Part shown: positions 28,801 through 40,800 of the stretch, one piece after another | Numbering within the stretch: position 1 is the first letter of the stretch | Layout: each line of letters starts with the position of its first letter | NCBI GenBank assembly: GCA_020650975.1 | Contig: JAIPMN010001622.1 | Coordinates: forward strand, 1 to 64,000 | Length of the DNA stretch: 64,000 bases | Reading direction: 5' to 3' | DNA from: Apostichopus californicus | Taxonomy: Eukaryota > Echinodermata > Holothuroidea > Aspidochirotida > Stichopodidae | Program-made: the position numbers and the translations under genes | Notes under the pieces: generated by a model | Told to the model about the DNA's origin: nothing | What the model saw: only the letters and a program-made list of their open reading frames with translations | The model's database searches: none

Positions 28801-31800
28801 GATGAAGATCATTTGATAATTATCATAAACCGATATGGTCCCTTGGTAGGGTGAAGTTATGCATTTACTCGCTCCTCTCCTTTTGGAATAAGAAACATGA
28901 TGAACCAGATAAGGTCTGGTTGAGGTGTAAATAAATGACCTTGTGTGATAACAAGCTGCACCTTTACATTTAGGGTATGGATTTTTTTTTTAAATTTATT
29001 CAAGAATTTATAAAAGATACCTTCAAGTGAATAATCAAGTAACAGTTAAATTATTCCATGATTTCACAAGGTGCCGTCCCTCCGTTATCAATTCATTTGA
29101 CTTTGTTGGATTTAATATGAGTGGTTGGCTGGAAAGAGGACAGAAGGTGGGGCAAACATATAGCGAATGAATGGGATGAGCCATACAGTATATACGAACA
29201 TCCTGTACATGACATACAGTACTTGTTTGTTCTGTGACGGCCCATTGCTATGAAAGGTTTTGAACGGATGCACCCTAGTTTTCGATGCTTAAGTTTCCCT
29301 TCTTGTCAAACTTGTGATACTTGACTGCATAAAAGCCAGCAGTTTTGTTTTCTTGCTTGTTTGTCTCCACTATGTAGTTTAGTTGATTTAAATGCATCTA
29401 GTAGATGATAACAGCTAAGGTTTATTTCAGGATTTATCATCAATGCTTTGCTGCCTTGCCTTCTTTAGTTTCACACCGAATGATGTTCTTCTTATACATA
29501 GCCTTTCTTGATTACGTGTTTACCAGAAAGTTATGCCCCAAAATTCATCAAAATAAATGCTTCTGATGAGGCCACTACGTCAATACAGTAGATTAACGGT
29601 CGATAAATTTATGTCGTGTTGATCTGATGTTTTGAGATGAATCCCTAATAGTTGGTTTGCATCAGAGCTGCGTGTTCTTCAGCCAACCTGGAGTCTTCTC
29701 TGTTTTCTTTAAAAAATTCAGCCCCGAGGAGCAAAACTCAGTCGTGAAAAATGCCATTTCAATCTTCCCTTTAAAAGCTGCATGTTTTAAGATATTAGGT
29801 TGACTTAGGCTACAGCTCACAAATTGAATAATGTGGCATGTGTATATCCCCTGTTGAAAAAAATATGTGTGTGGCATTACCGCTGCTTGGATGACATCAT
29901 TAAAGTCACTATTTTTCAATTTATGAGGATTACGTGATTGGCATGACTTTCCTCATTTAAGTGTGAATCACCATGGAGATGACCAGTGGGAATCGTTAAA
30001 TTCATTATCAGGCTGTTTAAGTTTGTTTTTGTTTTTGTCTTTATTTTTATTTCATTTTATTTGCCTCTAGGGGAAGTATGACTTACATAGCAATTTTGTA
30101 AGTGTGTCGTGTGTCAAATTTGTTCTATTTACTTAAGACTTGCATAAAAAGCTTGTAGTAATCTAGAGGGTTTTGATCATAGCAGATTGAGATGTGCATG
30201 TTTTTGTAAGTTCAGTGCTTCAAATTTGTAATTGAGTATTTATATTAATTTAAAGGATGCAACATATACAGTTGACAAGTTTTAGTGTTTTCCTTAAAGC
30301 AACAAATCAAGTCCTTTTTAAACAAAAATATTTAGTTTCTTATTTTAAATTCTTTTTTATTTATCATCATGTTAAATTCTTTTTTTTTTAATTAATTGTA
30401 ATTTACTTTTGTTGAAGCTGAACTTTTCCAATTATAGTCAATTGCTTCAGTATATACAGTACTAACATACTACCCATAGACCAAATATGATTGCTTCCTG
30501 CTACATACATTGTGTCAAGTACAGTATGAGACTATAGGAGTCACACCTTGAGTGTGTTACTGCATAAAGCTATATGAACCTTTTCAAATCTGGTCACACT
30601 AACATATGTAGCCATATGGGAGCATTGCTAGTGGACTGCCAACTGCAATGTATAAGAGAATTCCAATAATTGTAAGAATTTGAAATAAGAGCTGCATTTT
30701 GCCTTCTTTGTTATGTGACATTTGTCATTACCACGGAAACCTGAAATAGGTTTGAAATAATAATAATAAGGCAGTTATTTTTAGGACACTTAAGAGACCA
30801 CAAATATGGGAGAAGTCCACAAGGGCTTATGGATTACAATTTTCACGTAAGGTGGCTTCCAATTCAACATCAACTCAAGTTTGGAATCTTTTCAATTTAG
30901 AGAGTCATTTCAGATGGGAAAACCATAGATTGCTCCTGGATAAAAAAAAAACCACCTTACCTCACCCGATTGCTAAGCCTAAATGAATCTCTCAGATATG
31001 AATTGTTCTTCCATCTTTTAAATATCTTCATATGTTTGTCAAGTTTATGGAAGTTTATGGCCAAATTTAGTTGCTGTTGCCCTCTTCTAAATTTGTGACT
31101 GTTTCTTAATTAGTTATAAATATGTAAATTGTTAACTTTACTGTAAATATCTGAGCTCAACATGAACTCGTTGACTTGTTAGAATTATCCTATGAATCAA
31201 AGGTGAAATACAAATTACAAACCTGGACTAATGAAGCAGGTTCTTCTTTCTCTCTTTCACTTTCATTCAACAAACCTGCAGAAAACAAAATTTTATCGAC
31301 ATCCTGTTCTGTTTTTAATTACAACAAAGCTCTAAACTTGTATACATAAGTGTCCAAAAAGAGAAACAAGGAGAGGGGGAGGGGGGGGGGTGAGGGAGAT
31401 AAAACAAAGTGTCCAGGGTTTATCAATGCAGTTTACATGATCAAGTTATCTTACACATATATAAACCAGAATTTTGCCTTCTTTGACAAGATTCCCCGTT
31501 AATTAAATTTAAAGCTTCTTACAGTAGCTATAAATCCATAATTGGTTTCATATCTTTGATTTGTAATGACAATAATATATCATCTTATGTCATCATTTGT
31601 TAAACTAACAACAATACTCTTGAAATGCTGTGCAGTCTAAGTCATTCACATATTGCTTGTAGCAAAAATACACTATTTCACTGTCATTTGAGGCACAAAA
31701 CCTTGTATAAAGGCAGTCCATTGGCAATTTTTGTGTTTCGCTCGTGACATGAATACTTAAGCAGTTGTCAAGGTTTGTGTAAGGTTTTTTTTTTTTTTTT

Positions 31801-34800
31801 CTGTGGGCAAATTTTGAAGAGTTCAGTACAAATGAAATGTCATTATGAATCCCTTAGTCTCTGGAGTATAATTTATGCTCAAGGTTATAACTAACTTGTT
31901 GTGATATTTAGCTTTCCTTATCTTTAGTTTGTTGTTTTTTGGTGATGATTGCAAGTGATTGCATTCTCGATAGCCTCCTGTAACCTTATCTATTCTTTAA
32001 CAATGGAAGCATGTCACAGTACTGGTCTTTAATAGCACACCATCTTCAGAAGATGAATGAAAAGACTTGTAGAGATAGATATATACTTCATCACCATTCC
32101 CATTTAGGCATAGAGAGAGATATTACTTTCAATGGTCACGTTTGCAAATTTTGTACTCTTGAATTTAATTGATATACCATTGTCAACTTTCTACATCTGT
32201 CACTGTCACGTTTGTTTCCCAAAAGCCAATCAAAAGCTGGATTTTTTTTCATAGATTAAATTGATATTTTATATTTTAATGTTCCTCACAGATGCAAAGA
32301 CAGCCGGTATTGAAGAATGGGGGAAGAGGAAGGTGACGATGCAACTTTCCCTTCTAGATGCTGCGGTTACAACTATTGTTGCCATGGAAACCTGGTGCAA
32401 AGTTCAAAGTTCACAGTTTCTGTCATCTTGGAAGGTTCAGCAGTTTCTGTTGGTCTCGCAGGGAGATTTGAAGGTAAACAAACACTTGTAGGCATCAGAA
32501 ATGGGTAGATATGATGAGTAACAAAGTCTCTAGCTTTAAATCCTAACAATACTGCAACAAAGGAAAACTCAGCCAGTTGGGACAATTGCCAGTGCTAATA
32601 CCACTGTATACTGTCCTCTCGTGTCGTGTTTTGAAGCACTCCTACTGGCAGTATGAACAGTTCCTAACATGTTATGTGATAGAGACAGGATATTCATACT
32701 GTCAGTACAAGTGCTCTGTGAACAACTGGAAGCAGATTACTGCTCATTAATAATATTCACATTGTGGTTGGTATTATGGAAACATCACATCACATCACTA
32801 TTTCTTAAGTGTTATCAATCAGTTTAATGTTATATTATCTGTAAGCTGGTTGACCCTGTAGATAGTTTCATTTGTCCCTCTTTTTCCAATAAAACAAGAA
32901 AATAAGACTTGTGGAACCATTTGCGGGATAAACACTCTCTACTGATTAGGACCGTATTGACTTCACCTGACTGGACTTGTGCAGACTCATAAAAAACTTG
33001 ACTCATAACTCGACCAAAGTTGATTGACTTGATATTCAGCACAAGCGGGACTGACTACATCACAAGAAGATGTACTTCACACCACCAGTTAAAACTTTGA
33101 AATGTTTTTATCTTACTGTTGCACTGAGAAAAATATTCTGGTATTTTACTTTGGAATGTGAGGTAGCATAACTGCAAACAGAGCTCCCATCCCACATGCC
33201 CCTCTTCCCAATCCCCCTCTCTGTGTTTCTCATAATGGCAATATTCATCCATAAAGGCAAGTTCCATGTTTCAACAAAAAGAACCAAAGAAAGACAGAAG
33301 TAAAAAAATCATTCTGAAAAAATGTTACAAAAGAAGAAAGAAGAAATAAAGAATTCTGGGAACAGCTTCAGGTTATTGCCATAATTACCAGAGCTTTGTC
33401 ATGTTTGGGGAATCTAAAGAATGAAGATAACACTGTGAGGAGGCAGGGTAATAGCTCTAGTCACCATGGAAACAGAAATATTTCTCCGCTTTTACAGCTT
33501 ACTGGATTAGTACTAATCACATAATTGGTTGTAAAACTGGATTGACAACTTGTGTGATGAATTAGGGGTAAAGTTATGATATGTACTCTACTGTGTAATT
33601 GGCTGCAATTGCCACAAAACATTGTAAAGAAGCTGAAAATGTTTGATTGTATCACATCATAAGGGCAAGGTTGTGGTGATTTAGCAACTTGCAAGTAACT
33701 AATGCTAAACTAAATGATAGCATTTCCATGGAAATGCTATCATTTTCAGCATTCTAGTAAAAGTCTGTTTCAGGAACTCTCTGGCGTCACAAGCAAATGT
33801 TTCTTTTTTAGTATATAAGGACATTTTAGCTTTTGTTTTTAAGTCCAAAGTTTCCTTGTTAGAAACAGCTGAAGTAAAGGTTGGTAGATTAAAATACACC
33901 AATTATATTATTTTTTAAATACTGATTAAAAGTAATTTCCTATATAAAACTGAATGATTAGGGAAAAAACCCTACAAAACCCCAAAACAAGCAAACAACA
34001 CTAAATCTTTTTTTTTACACTATGGAACCTCTCAATTTATACTGTAGGTACAATGACCAGAAATTCCAGATCTTTATAATCTAAGACAATAGCACCAGCA
34101 ACATAAATGAGACAGCACCACAAGTGTTGTGTTTATGATGTAAATCTTTCAAAAAGGTTAACATAGTGTAAAATGGTGACACAATATCCTGTGGCATTTA
34201 ATGCCAGCTTAAGGGATGGGTAGGTCTGGAAGAAAGAGGGTTTAGTGACCTCATAGAGGGTCGTTGGGGCGCAGAGCAAGAATGTTACCAGTTTGTAGGC
34301 CTGCTAGGAAGATCAGAGTGCATATAGTATAGGAGGCAGAAACTGTAAGTAGCATATTTCATAAATTTTTAGGGTTTTTCAAAACAAGCAACATTTATCA
34401 TAAGTTCAGGCATATAAGTTTCCATAGCATAGCAAGAAATACTATGTACATAACATTTATATCCCTTTGAAATATTGGTAAGTGGAATGTGATGATGTAA
34501 TGTTAGATTTACTTCCCTCCTCACTAACCTGTCTCCCTTACCTTATGAACACCTATCTACGTAAGCGTTTTAACTGGTAACCTTCTTGCACTGTGCTTCC
34601 AATGACCCCTTCCAATGATCACTGACCTCCTCTTTTGAATCTACCATTCGGAAGCCTATCACGCCTATCTCCATTGGAAGTTTTCATACCTTTGTTTCAC
34701 GCCTGTTTTATGTTCGTAATGTAAGTAAGGAGTAATGTAAGTACAGTAGCTGCTTTGCTAAAGCATAAAACCTTTGTATATATAGTACTGTAATATTCAA

Positions 34801-37800
34801 CTCGAGGGAAGCGGGGATCAGTTTAGTAGTAGCGATGAGAGATGTGTTGAATTTTTGTGGGTTGTCAAAACTAACGTATTTTTGATAAGTAAAGGTGTTT
34901 CTGTTAATTAAATGGCTAATACTGTGCAGCATATGTGCAATATAAGAACAATTGAACTTAAATGAATATGTAAACCACATGAAAATTTCAAGTTAACAAG
35001 CTCATGCTTTAAATGTAACGTGGGATCCAAAAATCAATGTGAAGACAAAATCTGATTTTAATCCAATAAATCTGAAATTTTGGATTAAAAATATGTTGTC
35101 AAATCTGGCTAAAGATAGCGTTTGCTCTAAATCCCTGCATGCTACAGTCACCCATCTGTTGTACAAGATGTAAAAGGTCATTTTCTCAGCACCTGCTAGT
35201 GACTATACAAGGCAATGTTTCCCCATTACACCAAACTTGGCCATAAAAAGCACACTTAAAATCTGTTATCAGTATCAGAACAAGTGATTAACCTGGAATA
35301 TTTTAAAGTTAGGTCATTTATGACCTCTAGAGGTAATAGGCACAAAGGAAGTGAGTCAGGGTTAATTGGTTATGCTAATTATAACCTGATTATTTATGCT
35401 ATAGTATATGTTTCAAAGGGTATGCACTATCGATCTAGGTTGTATTTAAGTATTGTGGTAGTGAAATGTAACAAGTTGCTTTAAGTCTCTTCAGTTTTGG
35501 ATTGAACCTTTGGGTAAGTGTTTCCGCCAACCTCCTCCTCTTACCTGTCAATGTGAGATTCACGTAAACACTCACAATTGAAGAGTCATAAGAAGCAGCT
35601 GTTCCTCCAGGACATTCTTAACCCTCCAAACTTCCTCTTACCTATCTTTATTTTGTCTTTGGAGAATTACTTGTCAAGTCCCTTAGCAGACTTTCGGATG
35701 TCATATTGCAGATTTTGCTTTGACAGCCGTTGTGTTGGATCTAAAGGATCTAATCATTGGTGTTAATTTGTTCAAAGTTTTTCAGATGTAACCTTTTAAT
35801 TTTGTTTCATTTTCTATCTATTATATTTCTGTCTGCACCATTAGTCTCTTTTATAGCTTTAATAAGATTAGGACTCCCCCTTTCCCACTTGACGATTGCA
35901 GTAGTGTGTTTCCATAGTAACCAGTACTCCCTTGCACTTTTACTAACTACCAAACACCAATTAAATCTTGATTAATTTCGCAATACTGTCATTAAATCAC
36001 TCATTTACAGATTTTGACAGACTATGCTCTGAGAGTACTGAAGATTTGCTCCATGCTGGTCGCCGAAATCAAATCAACAGCGGGACCCGTAGATTCTCTG
36101 CAACTGGATAAAACAAACCGGCAGAAGATTAGAGTGGAAAACCTCATTTCTCACCTTCATGTAAGACTTTTATACTGAGAAGTCTCCCGATCGCTAACAA
36201 GTACCTTACAAAATTTCATCCAAGGTTAAAGCAGCATAATATTGCATAAAAGCAAGATTCTATTAACAAATTCAACGTCTCTGCTTCTCTGCGGTACACC
36301 TTACAGGAGGAATTCAAGCTGCATTCACCTTTGGCCATTGACGTCATTATCTGCCTTTGTCATTGAAAACAATCTGTCAGCCCTTTGGTTAAACTGTATG
36401 AATATGAAGAAGCATTAGGTCTGAAAGTTTCCTCGCAATGATGTTGGGAGTAATTTGCTATTTCTAGTCTCTCCTTTCTGCCTACAGAATATTTAGACTC
36501 ATCTTGACATTTATTAGCGTGGTTTGTAATTGTGATCTGATCAGGTCAAAATGTGAGAGAGTAATCATTAACATATAGCCTAACATACAAAGTGCACATT
36601 GGCTAAGTGACTGGGAATTTTTTTCCCAACCAAGTTGCAGTTGCTAGCAGTGGCGGAGCGTCCATACAGTCAGGGGGGGCGGATGCCCCCCCTGACGGAC
36701 TCAAATGGACTGCTGGCGCCTTTTTCAGCTTTTTACCACTTTTTACTCATTCGCGATTATTTACTCTTTTATTGTGCTCTCATCTACCTATTGACATTTG
36801 TCACATTTTGTTGGCGATGACACCTATTTATTCTTCATTTATCTGCAAATTAGCAAGGCCAGGAAAGGGTCATTTCCGGCGATCTAGGAAGTATCTTTAC
36901 TCAAAAAATTTCTGTATGCTCCGCGCCAACCTGTGGTGGCGCTCCGCTTAGATAGTGTCGAAAACGCCCCTACAGACCATTCTCGCCCCCCTTGACCAAT
37001 GCCCCTAGCTCCGCCACTGGTTGCTAGGCTCGACAAAGTGGTGTGACAGATATTAAACAATTTCGTCCTAAACAGGCAAATATCTTATTTTGCAATCAGA
37101 AAGAATGATGCAAATGATCTAGAGAATGTGATTTGTATTGAAAAGTTTTAGCTATATCTATCATATCTGAGTTTGAGATTGAGATTTGCTACTTCATTCA
37201 TGCTGAACCAGTGTGAATTATACAAATTAAGACAAAAGTTAAAAAACAACCAGCTACAAAAAAAATTGAATCTTGCAATATTAGTGAATAATGGTCTTAA
37301 GATTGTTTTGTATTACTGGACTTCTCAATCTTCTCATATTCTTTAAGACTTCTCATATCTTCCCAAAAGTGTCTAAAAAAGCTTTCCTTTCCCCTGTTCT
37401 AGTTGATTGTATAACTTGAATTAAGTCATGGAATGTACTTTTTATCAATAAAAATTTATTCTACTCTGTCAACTAAGTGCTATAGCCGTTGCAGAAAGGT
37501 CCAAAAAACGTGTCAAAAGCAGTTGAACGTCATGAGGATATATTCAAATTTTCCAAAATATTCATTGGGTATTGGGAATGTTTCAAATGCCACTGAGGTT
37601 AATGGGATGGAATTAGAGCTTGAAAAAATGGAAAATGTTTAAATTAAGAAGCCGTGTGATAACATGATGGTGGTTATTACAACAGACCTTGCTCTATCTA
37701 TTTCTTTAGGGTACTCTCCGTACGTGTTGACAGCAAGTTAGTCCAGAGATAAACATCATTTCAAGCATGACCTTAGATATACAGTAGAAGGATATCGGGG

Positions 37801-40800
37801 TGTGAATCAAATCAGATTTTTGAATCTTAGATTTGAATGCAAACTGTTTATCAGTGATCTGATAGGGGCTGAAAAATGGGAAGGATAAAGTTGACTGTTG
37901 ATGTACTATTGTGTATTCTTTATTTAGTCTGAAGAAGAAAGACAAAAAACAAACAACTACTGTAATTTATGTCATATCAAGAGCTTATTGTTGGAAGCTC
38001 TATTCCCCCTGGGACAGTTCTCACTAAGTATTGGCAGTGACAGTGTATTCATCTTGATTCTTTACATATCCTTCTTGTCAGTTCTACATAACTTAACAAA
38101 CATACCTTTCTCATTGCAGTGGTAGTTTATTTACTTTATGTATATAGATATTTGTTTTAACATGTTTCATCGAACTCTGTCTGCTTGCAGGCTCTTTCTA
38201 GCTGGTCGAGCAGTCAATTTGCCAAGGACTGTCAAAACATTTGTGAAGAATTCTGGCCTCAAGCGATGCCTCTCGGAAAGGAATGGCGTAGAAAGACTAC
38301 CAATGGTACGCACCGATCTCTCCGTTAATAGTTCCTCCAATCAGTGTTAAATGTAAAATGTGATGACTGTCTATTCTGGAATCCTACTAAGGAAGACAGT
38401 GTGTTGCATCAGTAGTATCTCCATTCTGAACTAACTTATCATGTTCAATAATGTTCAATAATAGAAAAGGTGATGTGTTGCTTAAAAATGTTTATGAAAG
38501 ACTACCTATAGAAGGGAACAGGGTAAGAGATCTGTAGTACTTCAATGAAAGGAGTAAAAGGTATCATCTGGTCCTATTAGTCCTCCTGCCCCCTCCTTCC
38601 TGAATCTCAACGGCCTTGGTAAGACTGCTTTGTAGTTTATGATACTTTACATCTTCATATAGTTTAAGATACCTCAGAGATGAACTTGTCTGGCTACATT
38701 TAGGAGACCTACAATAACCAACCAGCCAACCATCGGCATCTTCTATATTATATGATTATATGGTAATGATCACTGAAACTCTAAAAGTGATGAAAGATTC
38801 TTCCCCCTATTGACAGATCCTGGGTAAGATATTGGACCTTGAAATGCTATAGCATCACAGAGCCATTGGTCCTGATTGAGTTTTTATCAAATATCTTTTA
38901 CTTTAATTTAAACTTTTGAGAGCAAATTGTTTCTTTTTTGGTATCACCATGACATCATGAAATTGACAGCCTTTAGAAAGCTGAGTCTTAGGCATTGATA
39001 TCTTCGAAGCAGAAAACAATTTTCTTTTATAGCTTTTTATCTATATTGTCAATAATAGAAAAAACAAAAGCAACACTGACATCATCACCATCCAACGCCT
39101 TCATCTCATTATCCTCATCCTCGTCATCATTAACATCTTCATAGCTGATGATTGTTATTTCTACTTTCAGTACTTCCATCAGAACCTAATCAGTATGCAG
39201 AACTTGCCATAAATACTCTTCTGAAACCTGTCACTGAGGGAGTATGTCATCTCAAGGCAACCTCTCAAATAACAGTGGTATCCATAGCAACTACCAAGAT
39301 GCTAGACACCTGGATGAATTTTATCTTGAAGGAGAAGCCAAAGTTTAGGTAAGTCTTCAGTCATAATTAAATATATAAATATAAAATTTATTTGGGTAAG
39401 CCATAGCAACGTACCTGGCTATCCCATAGCGTACCTGGGTGTGCCATACAAGTGTACCTGGGTATGCCATACAAGTGTACCTGGGTGTGCCATAGCATAC
39501 CTGGTTATTCCATATAGGTGTACCTGGTTATGCAATACAAGTGTACCTGGGTATGCCATAGCGTACCTGGGTATGCCATAGCATACCTGGGTGTGCCATA
39601 GCATACCTGGTTATGCAATAAAAGTGTACCTAGATATGTCATGGCATACCTGGGTATGCCATACCAGTGTACCACATACCATGGTACTTGATAGAGTAGT
39701 TTTCCATAGTATGTCATACCTAATTAATAATGAATAAAGTCAATATTTCTTGTATTTAATCATTTTCAAGTTAGCTTCCCTCCCTTAGACTGTGTATATT
39801 TCCTCTTTGCAGCTTGCACGGTGCTTGTCAACTGGAACAAGACCTGAATCATGTCCATGCGTGGTTAGCGTCCGATGTCTGTGGCCTCAAACCAGACAGT
39901 AAACAGAGCATCCTTGCTCTCGACGCAGTTAGAAACTTCCATGCAGCTGTCCACCTGCTCAAATTCCAACCACCTGGTAAACTTGGTGTTGGACTCTCAT
40001 CATCAAAGGATGAACTCAGTAAGTCAAAAGATCTAAGGTCTCATACCAAAGGATATATCTGTTGGCGATGTGGCACATCTGTGATTGCAGTGGGTCAAGT
40101 ATCGTGTGGAACTACAGTCTATATCAAAATATCAAATGAGACATAACTGGTCCTTAATGTTACAGGGTTAAGTAAAATGAAAAAGTACAAAACTCAGTAA
40201 ACCTGAACAGGGTGATATCAGACCAAATGATATCTGTTAGTGATTTCACATATCTGTTATGACAGTGGGTTAAAATATTTAAAAAAGAAATAGCTGTGGA
40301 ATAATGTAACAGTGTAAAACAGTGTAACAATGTAAATTGCTACTGCATTTGAGATTGGTATATATGTGTCATCCTAACATTGGTCCCTGTAAAGTGTTCA
40401 GGAATTGTCTCTCCCATGCTTCTAAAGGATGCCATACCCATTGCCTCATCACCCATTTGCCCCATCACCCATATACCCAATCACCCATATACCCAATCAC
40501 GCATTTGCCCCATCACCCATATACCCCATCACCATTTGCCCCATCACCCATTTGCCCATCACTCATACCCCATCACCCATTTGCCCCATCACCCATATAC
40601 CCCATTTGCCCCATCATCCGTTTGCCCCATCACCCATTTACCCCATTACCCATTTGCCCCACCACCCATTTGCCCCATCACCCATTTGCCCCATCACCCA
40701 TTTACCCCATCACCTATTGCCCGATCACCCATTTACCCTTTATTTTCATTTATTAATGGACTATCACTTGTGTTTTCAGTTTTCTAGTAGGTAAGAGATA

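Larger units (their letters stand above)
19667..32291 (+). other. CCDC142 intron 3 (12.6 kb)
   Basis: It contains a 77-bp tandem array, a small AGCTATGTTACA-type array, two copies of the CAGTGGCGGAGC hAT family, two copies of an unclassified interspersed repeat, a 150-bp-class tandem repeat and an assembly gap. The rest is AT-rich with no recognisable gene. Confidence 0.6.
32474..36010 (+). other. CCDC142 intron 4
   Basis: It contains a perfect 34-bp palindrome and two copies of the unclassified interspersed repeat in opposite orientation. Otherwise AT-rich, with nothing recognised. Confidence 0.65.

Noticed and set aside
40337-40794. Three overlapping His/Pro-rich frames of 120-140 codons
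   Set aside because: The 15-bp minisatellite has a period divisible by three, so all frames stay open. There is no splice or family support.
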